DNA of 64,000 nt from a bacterium (lineage in GTDB: Bacteria > Actinomycetota > Acidimicrobiia > Spongiisociales > ZC4RG35), in contig JAPPFD010000032.1 of NCBI GenBank assembly GCA_028823995.1, positions 62,001 to 126,000 of the forward strand. Direction: 5' to 3'. The translations under genes were made by a program, and so were the position numbers. Below the pieces are notes generated by a model. That model did not search any database. It worked only from the letters and a program-made list of their open reading frames with translations, and was not told the origin of the DNA. Numbering within the stretch: the first letter of the stretch is position 1; each line of letters starts with the position of its first letter. Below are positions 58,578-64,000 of this stretch, piece by piece.

Positions 58578-59723
58578 CTACAGACGGTCAAATTGCCCTG
58601 TTTCTCGCGGAAACGGGACATGACCCGCAATGTCGTTTTCCGTCCGGAAGGGTCCCCAGTCTCGCGGTATGTTGAGTAGTCGGTCCTCCAGTTGGTCCAC
58701 ACTGTGCTGGCCGCAGTAGACCATGGCGCGGTCGAACTCTTCTCTCAGTAACTCGAGCATGTGATGAACGCCCTGTGCGCCGTTTACGGCCAGACCCCAG
58801 AACAGCGGTCTGCCGACCGCCACAGCCCTAGCGCCCAAGGCCAACGCTTTTAGTACATCGGTTCCACGCCGGATCCCGGAATCGACGTACACTTCCGCCT
58901 TTCCCTGGGTGGCGGCAACGACCTCCGGCAACACCTCAATGCTGGACATATCACCGTCAAACCGGCGTCCGCCGTGGGTAGACACCAGTATCCCGTCGAC
59001 GCCGCTCTCCACAGCCCTGCGAGCGTCTTCCGCCACGCGAACCCCCTTCAACACCAGGGGCAGTTTGGTGAGGCTCCGTAACCAATCCAACTCCTTCCAC
59101 GTGAGGGGGGCACATCGGAGCGGTTTCCAGGGCGGTGTCTCGTCCCCGCCGCTGACGCCGGAGACCAGGTGTTGGTGTTCACGGAAGTTTCCATACTCGC
59201 CCGGGCGCTGGAAACGACTGCGCACGGCCCGTTCCGTGGGGATGAGAATCGGCGCGTCGATGGTGAGCACTATGGCTCTGAAACCGGCTGCTTCAGCGCG
59301 CTTGACTAGGTTTTCCGTGAAATTGTAGCCACGGTGAGCAAGCTGGAACCAGAGCGGTCCGGTGGCCACTTCGGCAATCTCTTCCATGCTGTTGTTGGAA
59401 TTGGTGCTGCACATCATCAGGGTGTTTGACATCCCTGCACCGCGCGCGGTGGCGCGCTCGCCTTCAGGGTGGGCGGTGGCATGACCGTCAGCGGGCGAAA
59501 TCATCACCGGAAAGCTGATGTCCGTCCCCAAGACAGTGGTCGATATCTTCCGCTCGGTGACATCTCGCATAAAACGCGGCCTCAGCGTCAGGGCCTCCAA
59601 GGCAGAGCGGTTTCGAGCCGTGGTAAGCCCATCCATCGCCCCGGCTTCGAGGTGCTCCCAGTGGCTGTGCGGCAGGACCTGCTTGGCCCGTGCCTCGTAG
59701 TCGTAGAGGTTGATTAGATCCAT
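58578..59723 (-). CDS. lldD: FMN-dependent alpha-hydroxy-acid dehydrogenase/oxidase (lactate dehydrogenase-like)
   Basis: 381 residues from ATG 59723, giving MDLINLYDYEARAKQVL, the normal beginning of this family; the frame is open upstream. The FMN-binding beta/alpha barrel shows HWEHLEAGAMDGLTTARNRSAL, ISFPVMISPADGHATAHPEGE, LVLKGVRVAEDARRAVESGVDGILVSTHGGRRFDG with the catalytic histidine and arginine, and VYVDSGIRRGTDVLKALALGARAVAVGRP. Substrate could be L-lactate, glycolate or another hydroxy acid; the lldD symbol is therefore tentative. Confidence 0.87.
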   Translation of the reverse strand: MDLINLYDYEARAKQVLPHSHWEHLEAGAMDGLTTARNRSALEALTLRPRFMRDVTERKISTTVLGTDISFPVMISPADGHATAHPEGERATARGAGMSNTLMMCSTNSNNSMEEIAEVATGPLWFQLAHRGYNFTENLVKRAEAAGFRAIVLTIDAPILIPTERAVRSRFQRPGEYGNFREHQHLVSGVSGGDETPPWKPLRCAPLTWKELDWLRSLTKLPLVLKGVRVAEDARRAVESGVDGILVSTHGGRRFDGDMSSIEVLPEVVAATQGKAEVYVDSGIRRGTDVLKALALGARAVAVGRPLFWGLAVNGAQGVHHMLELLREEFDRAMVYCGQHSVDQLEDRLLNIPRDWGPFRTENDIAGHVPFPRETGQFDRL

Positions 59724-59954
59724 TCGTACGGTTGAACTCCTGTTAAACCTTGCCAGTACTGCCGGACCGTCCCAGTGGCGCACGATCCCGCCGAATTCGG
59801 CCAGCACCCCGGGGACCAGGCGCAACAGCCAAGAATAACGCTCGCCTCGAATGTCAACTTGTATGACAGCGAGGGCAAGAAACGGGGCGAGGTTGACCCA
59901 CCGGCCCCGTTGGGAATCAACTCCCCATCTGATTTCCCAAATCAGACTGAACTG

Positions 59955-61151
59955 CTACTGGCGTTCGGCGTATACGTGGATGGTGCCGGTGTACGTTGAC
60001 ACCCAGACTTCGTTGTTGAAGGGGTCGTAGGTGATCCCGATTGGCTTGGGTGTCGTGTCGAGTTCTTGGAGGATCGCGAGATCGCGCGTTCGGAGCTTGC
60101 TCATGGTGTGCGATTCGTAGTTGACCACGTAGAGTGCTGTGCCGTCGGTGGAGATGTCCATGCTTCGCGGCGCCTGGCCGGTCTGCACCCGTTGGGTGAC
60201 CTCACCTGAGTTGAGGTCGACCGCTACGACCGCATCCTCTCCGCTCAGTGTGGCGTAAAGGGTCTCGTCGTCCGGGCTCAGCACCAGGTGGCGCGGTGAG
60301 ACTCCGACATCTCGTATGTATGTTCGTACGGATGTGTCCAGCGCGCTGGGTGTGTCCTCTATCGATACGAGGGCAGAGAGGTTGATGACAGCTATGTCGG
60401 TGGATCCCATCACTGCCACGTAGGCGGTGTCGTTGTCACTGGTGACAGCGATGCCCCTCGGGTAACGACCAACGTCGACCGACGCCACTCTTTCGTCGGT
60501 GGCTAGGTCGATTACGGTGGTGTCGAAGCCGCACCAGTTGGATACCAGCAGCAGGCGATCGTCCGGTGTGACGGCCAGGTGTTTGGGGACCGGACCCACC
60601 GGATAGACGCGGTCGATTTCGAGTGTTGTGGTGTCTATCCGGTATACGAAGCTGTCCTGTCCCTGACCTTTCTGACAGGAGTCGCCGCCGGCATGGGGGT
60701 CATACCCCGGGCCGTACATGCGGTAGTTGGACACGAAGGCGAACGAGCCATCCGATGTGAAGGCAGCTTCCACAGGCGCTCCCCGGTATACATCTCCGGG
60801 GACGTCGTACCCGAACGCCCTCAAGTCGACTGAGTCATCGATCGTCGTGACGAGGCTCTTGTGGTGGTCGACGACCGAGATCGTGTGCCGGTACATCATG
60901 TTCTGAGCGAAGTACAGCCCGGTCCCCGACGCCACGACCGACTTGGGAACGAAGTCACCTGTGATTCTGGCCACCGGATGCAGCACGAGTTCATCGTTCG
61001 GCGGACCGACCTGGAGGACCACGGCAGTGCCGGAAGGCGCCAAGTCATGGTCGGCACTGATGTCCGGCCCGGGATACCCCAATATAAGGAATCCGAGGAG
61101 AAGGCCCACACTCGTGGCTGTAACACGGGCGCTCGCGTACACCCGGATCAA
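59955..61151 (-). CDS. Secreted or anchored YVTN-type beta-propeller protein
   Basis: 398 residues from TTG 61151. An N-terminal hydrophobic stretch (VTATSVGLLLGFLILGYPG) could be a signal peptide or anchor. Propeller blades follow, with repeating motifs of the YVTN/lactonase kind: PKHLAVTPDDRLLLVSNW, PRGIAVTSDNDTAYVAVMGSTDIAVINL, PRHLVLSPDDETLYATLSGEDAVVAVDLNSGEV, PRSMDISTDGTALYVVNYESHTMSKL, PIGITYDPFNNEVWVSTYTGTIHVY. Proteins of this kind bind ligands or partners outside the cell; no enzyme activity can be assigned. It is followed on the same strand by lldD after 231 bases. Confidence 0.82.
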   Translation of the reverse strand: MIRVYASARVTATSVGLLLGFLILGYPGPDISADHDLAPSGTAVVLQVGPPNDELVLHPVARITGDFVPKSVVASGTGLYFAQNMMYRHTISVVDHHKSLVTTIDDSVDLRAFGYDVPGDVYRGAPVEAAFTSDGSFAFVSNYRMYGPGYDPHAGGDSCQKGQGQDSFVYRIDTTTLEIDRVYPVGPVPKHLAVTPDDRLLLVSNWCGFDTTVIDLATDERVASVDVGRYPRGIAVTSDNDTAYVAVMGSTDIAVINLSALVSIEDTPSALDTSVRTYIRDVGVSPRHLVLSPDDETLYATLSGEDAVVAVDLNSGEVTQRVQTGQAPRSMDISTDGTALYVVNYESHTMSKLRTRDLAILQELDTTPKPIGITYDPFNNEVWVSTYTGTIHVYAERQ

Positions 61152-61297
61152 ACATAGTTGGGCCGGTTACGGCCTCCCCGATGGGCAGAGAAAAGATTTC
61201 CTCGGTTCCGGGGTTTCTAGAGCCACACGAAGCGCAATTCGAGGAGGGAATGACCCGGTGGTTGACAGTCGGGCAGCCCGGTATGTGGCGGAACTGT

Positions 61298-62458
61298 TCA
61301 GCTGAGCAAAGCGACGCCGATGAAAGGCACGGCTATGAACATGCCTGCCACGTAGGCCACCGCCAGCAAGCGCCGGTCGACTGCCAGGCGCGCCAGGATC
61401 TCGGCTCCGCGGATGGGGATCTGCCGAAGGGCGGTGATCGGGTAGAGCAACAGGATTCCGCCTATGTTGAACAGCGTGTGGACCAGAGCTATGGTGAGCG
61501 CCTCGGGTCTACTGGTCGCCAGAGCAGCCAGCAACGCCGTGATGGTGGTGCCGACATTGGCGCCGAGGGTGACGGGATAGGCGTTGCGAAGCGTCAGGAC
61601 ACCGGCAGCCGATAACGGGATCAGCATCGAGGTGGTGATGCTGGATGACTGCACCGAGATAGTGATCACCAACCCCACCAGCAGGGCCACCATACCGCTG
61701 CCTTTGCTGAGAGCCATGTTCAGGGAGTGCTCCACCCGTTGAGCCACCAGACGGCGCATGTTCTTGGTTACGAAAGCCAGCGCCAACAACACCGTCGCCA
61801 CCCCGCAAACGACCAGGAGAGTGCCGAGCCCATTACCGTTTGCCCCGAAACCGCTCCAAAGATCCTCCAGCCAGGCCACCGGTTGCTTCACCAACCCCTT
61901 GATGGGGCTCTTCCACTCCGTGCCGGCCGCTCCGACCAGGGGCTCGCTGATCCGTTCGGCCAGGCCGGAGATGGCGCCCGTAAGTAACTCCAGGGGCAGC
62001 AGCACTAAGACGATCACCACGTTGAAGAAATCGTGCACTACCGCCGCCGCGAAGGCCCGCATGAACTCAGCCGATCGGCGGAGATGGGCGAGGGACACGA
62101 GCGTGTTCGTCACCGTCGTTCCGATGTTGGCGCCCATCACCATAGGCACGGCAAATTCGAACCCCAGCACGCCGGAGGCCACGAGGCCGACTATCACCGA
62201 CGTGCTGGCTGACGAGGACTGCACCAGCACGGTGCCGAGAATCCCGACGAAGAGCCCGGCGAGCGGGTTCCTGACCGTGGAGAAAAGGGTCTCCTGGACA
62301 TCGGCTCCCAGGAGTTTGATGCCGGACTCCAGCGACGAGACGCCCACCAGGAACACATAGATCAGACCCAATACCAGTGCTGCTCTCGCGGCGGGAGGCA
62401 TCCTGCCACTGTCGACCCTTTCCGGGACTGTCAGGTGTTCGACATCGTGATAGGGCAT
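61298..62458 (-). CDS. Na/Pi cotransporter family protein (NptA-like)
   Basis: 386 residues from ATG 62458. Two inverted repeats of the Na/Pi family are visible, each with the QSSS motif and a following G-ANIGTT: GTVLVQSSSASTSVIVGLVASG with VPMVMGANIGTTVTN, and ITISVQSSSITTSMLIPLSAAG with PVTLGANVGTTITALLAAL. Hydrophobic segments cover most of the chain; the C-terminal PhoU-like domain of longer relatives is absent. It likely imports phosphate with sodium. The frame is open upstream, but a promoter-like sequence abuts the chosen ATG. Confidence 0.88.
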   Translation of the reverse strand: MPYHDVEHLTVPERVDSGRMPPAARAALVLGLIYVFLVGVSSLESGIKLLGADVQETLFSTVRNPLAGLFVGILGTVLVQSSSASTSVIVGLVASGVLGFEFAVPMVMGANIGTTVTNTLVSLAHLRRSAEFMRAFAAAVVHDFFNVVIVLVLLPLELLTGAISGLAERISEPLVGAAGTEWKSPIKGLVKQPVAWLEDLWSGFGANGNGLGTLLVVCGVATVLLALAFVTKNMRRLVAQRVEHSLNMALSKGSGMVALLVGLVITISVQSSSITTSMLIPLSAAGVLTLRNAYPVTLGANVGTTITALLAALATSRPEALTIALVHTLFNIGGILLLYPITALRQIPIRGAEILARLAVDRRLLAVAYVAGMFIAVPFIGVALLS

Positions 62459-62480
62459 CCGCAGGTTATATAGTATTCGG
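62459..62480 (-). promoter_or_regulatory. Likely leaderless promoter of the Na/Pi transporter gene
   Basis: On the minus strand the bases before the ATG read ACTATATAACCTGCGG, giving a -10 box TATAAC ending six bases ahead of the start codon. No ribosome site is present. The -35 region is weak. Confidence 0.45.
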
Positions 62481-62785
62481 TTTCCTCTCTTAGTCCCGCA
62501 TCGGGCAGGCAGCGGTGGCAGAAGCCGCATTCGACGCGGCCGGCGGCAGAGGCCCTGGCTTCTCGGTCCAACGGACAATGAGGCTGCAGTGCCGATCGGT
62601 CCCAAGGCGATCAGGGCTGTCCACTGACGACGCTTGTCCAGTTCGGAGAGGGTTTTCTATTGGTTACCAAGCCCCTTGTGCCCACGGTAACCGGACCCGA
62701 TTACCGCCATGAAGACTAAAGCTCTTCTAGCCTTCCCAACAAGCAGTGGTTCATCTTGCCAGACGCCTCCCCCTGACCGCTTTCG
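62459..62785. other. Intergenic region between divergent genes
   Basis: This gap of 327 bases separates the Na/Pi transporter and the partial cell-wall-binding-like gene. Apart from the transporter's promoter-like sequence at its left edge I see no credible gene. A short frame starting at 62709 overlaps the next gene out of frame and looks fortuitous. An in-frame TGA at 62774-62776 bounds the downstream gene. The palindrome-like GTAACCGG...ATTACCG near 62688 is not convincing. Confidence 0.4.
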
Positions 62786-64000
62786 ATGCATAGACATCCG
62801 GATTCGGGGAGCCGTAGGGGTCCGGTGGTGGCGGCTGTGGCCGGTGGGGTGGTCGTACTCGTGGTGGCGGTTCTGTGGTTCGGCTCCCGGGATGGCGAAT
62901 CGGATCCGTCTGCCGCTCCTTCGGTGGAGGAGGTCGCGTCTGTCGAGGCGGCTCCAGGCACCGCGGCCACGACGCTTCCCTCCACACCCACCCGCACTAC
63001 CAATGCCCGTTCTCAGGAGAGCAGCGGTGATGATGGTGGATCCCCTGTCTCCACTTCCGCTCCCGAGACCACCACTACCACCCTTCCGCCGAGAGTTTGC
63101 GATCCGGTCCTTGCCGGTCCTGATGCATCCGGTCCACCGGTGCTGGTGGATCTTTTGGGGGATGATCCGCCCGCGATTGCTGTTGCCATTTCCCAGCGAC
63201 TACACACCTGCGCGGACGATGTGGTGGTAGCCCATCCCTCCCGCCTCGATTCCGCGGCGATCGCCGCCCAGTTGGCGGCCCGTTTTTCCTCGCCCTTGCT
63301 CTTCTTCCTCCCGTCATTTCAAGCGGCCTTGGTGGAAGAACTGGGCCGGCTGGCGCCGAGGCGGATCTGGCTGATGGACGGAATACCGAATTCGCTCCGG
63401 ACCGCTGGCGCTGAGATCATCCGCATGCCGGCGGAACCCGAGGAACTGATCGATTGGATCTCTTCACATGATCGTTCGGTGGTGACCGGCGCTTCTCCGG
63501 TAGCCGGCAATCTCGCCCTGCACTCTTTGGTGCTGACCGGAGATCGGTTGGGCATTTTGCTGGCTCCCCGCATGCGGCCTTCTAACGAGCCCTCTCCGGT
63601 GTCGGATCTGGTCATGGGAGGCGGGGGCTGGGATGCAGGGGCTTCCCGCCTATGGCTGGTCGATCCTGCGCGGCCCGCTGCCGGATTGGCGGTGGCCGCC
63701 GCGGCTTCCTCTCTGGGGGAGACGGCTCTCTACTGGAACCCCGAGGAGACGGTCGGGTGGGCCGATGCCGGGTCAGCGCTGGAAGAACACGCAATGGGGG
63801 CATCGGAGGTGTGGGCCGTGGGTGCCATGCCTGATTCGGATCGGTGGTGGCTGGAGGTAAACCTCTCGGGTCCCGAACTCCCCGGCGGGGGGAGGACCAT
63901 GTTCCCCGACCGGCGGCTGGTGGCCTTCTACGGCGCCACGCACACCGGGGTGCTGGGCGTGCTGGGGGAGCAGGGTCCCGCCGAGGGCCTGGAACGCATG
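62786..64000 (+). CDS. Membrane-anchored protein with cell-wall-binding-repeat-like region (partial, runs off window)
   Basis: 405 codons without a stop before the window ends. The start is ATG 62786, the first possible one after an in-frame TGA. A basic stub (MHRHPDSGSRRG) and one transmembrane helix (VVAAVAGGVVVLVVAVLWF) precede a Thr-rich spacer. Next comes VVVAHPSRLDSAAIAAQLAARFSSPLLFFLPSFQAALVEELGRLAPRRIWLMDG. This resembles putative cell-wall-binding repeat 2 (CWB2), where LADAL/APLL and a V-x-x-V-G-G segment alternate. The last part (RRLVAFYGATHTGVLGVLGEQGP) looks like the start of another extracellular domain. Function unknown. Confidence 0.7.
   Translation, partial: MHRHPDSGSRRGPVVAAVAGGVVVLVVAVLWFGSRDGESDPSAAPSVEEVASVEAAPGTAATTLPSTPTRTTNARSQESSGDDGGSPVSTSAPETTTTTLPPRVCDPVLAGPDASGPPVLVDLLGDDPPAIAVAISQRLHTCADDVVVAHPSRLDSAAIAAQLAARFSSPLLFFLPSFQAALVEELGRLAPRRIWLMDGIPNSLRTAGAEIIRMPAEPEELIDWISSHDRSVVTGASPVAGNLALHSLVLTGDRLGILLAPRMRPSNEPSPVSDLVMGGGGWDAGASRLWLVDPARPAAGLAVAAAASSLGETALYWNPEETVGWADAGSALEEHAMGASEVWAVGAMPDSDRWWLEVNLSGPELPGGGRTMFPDRRLVAFYGATHTGVLGVLGEQGPAEGLERM

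Noticed and set aside
62709-62850. Open frame starting ATG 62709 upstream of the last gene
   Set aside because: It is out of frame with the membrane-anchored protein whose signal, spacer and domain read clearly from 62786. Arg/Trp-rich text suggests a shadow.

Overview
This 64 kb window is GC-rich, densely coding chromosomal DNA, and gene content points to an actinobacterium (Actinomycetota). Supporting genes are a nickel superoxide dismutase with its maturation protease, a KorAB 2-oxoacid:ferredoxin oxidoreductase, a polyphosphate glucokinase, the eno / DivIC-like / DUF501 / ppx cluster, many 4-base ATGA/GTGA/TTGA gene overlaps, and several apparently leaderless start sites. SLH-domain surface proteins and Thr-rich lipoproteins suggest the class Acidimicrobiia. 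That class assignment is inference and was not tested by any search.

Layout. 0-6.5 kb: end of aspS, rarA, ppgK, an intergenic RNA locus, hflX, a small unknown gene, moaA and an AIM24-like gene. 6.5-10 kb: a large secreted protein with two metalloprotease-like domains and SLH repeats, flanked by a direct repeat of the 3' end of a DUF2237 gene. 10-17.6 kb: korA-korB, then a minus-strand run (sodX, an anchored unknown protein, a DUF3048 lipoprotein, an amidase) divergent from sodN. 17.6-25 kb: a second copy of the intergenic RNA locus, metG, two paralogous EamA transporters, deoC and two aldehyde dehydrogenase-like genes. 25-32.4 kb: a complete branched-chain amino-acid-type ABC operon (livK-H-M-G-F) whose binding protein is internally duplicated. 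32.4-46 kb: a DNA glycosylase, two alpha/beta hydrolases, a bL25-like protein, pth, a frameshifted protease-SLH gene, pgsA, an SDR enzyme, mfd, a parvulin-type lipoprotein and mazG. 46-51.6 kb: an SLH + beta-propeller + protease gene interrupted by a 2746-bp IS1595-type element. The element has 24-bp perfect inverted ends and an 8-bp target duplication, and carries a transposase, a methyltransferase-HNH fusion, a 45-aa basic protein and a DUF2513 protein. 51.7-64 kb: eno, a DivIC-like gene, DUF501, ppx, tRNA-Leu, an acyl-CoA dehydrogenase-like gene, an NCS2 permease with a soluble C-terminal domain, DUF1330, an FMN-dependent hydroxy-acid oxidase, a beta-propeller protein, a Na/Pi transporter and the start of a cell-wall-binding-like protein.

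Five signals deserve most attention. (1) Two homologous stand-alone RNA loci at 2.6 and 17.7 kb share a promoter, a stem-loop and near-identical spacing. (2) The IS1595-type element is apparently recent and carries passenger genes. (3) Three related surface protease/SLH genes are present, two of them broken, one at a G8 tract and one by the IS. (4) The binding-protein gene is duplicated in frame. (5) The nickel-hook sequence of the Ni-SOD is non-canonical. All function assignments come from reading motifs and family resemblance by eye; no search was run.
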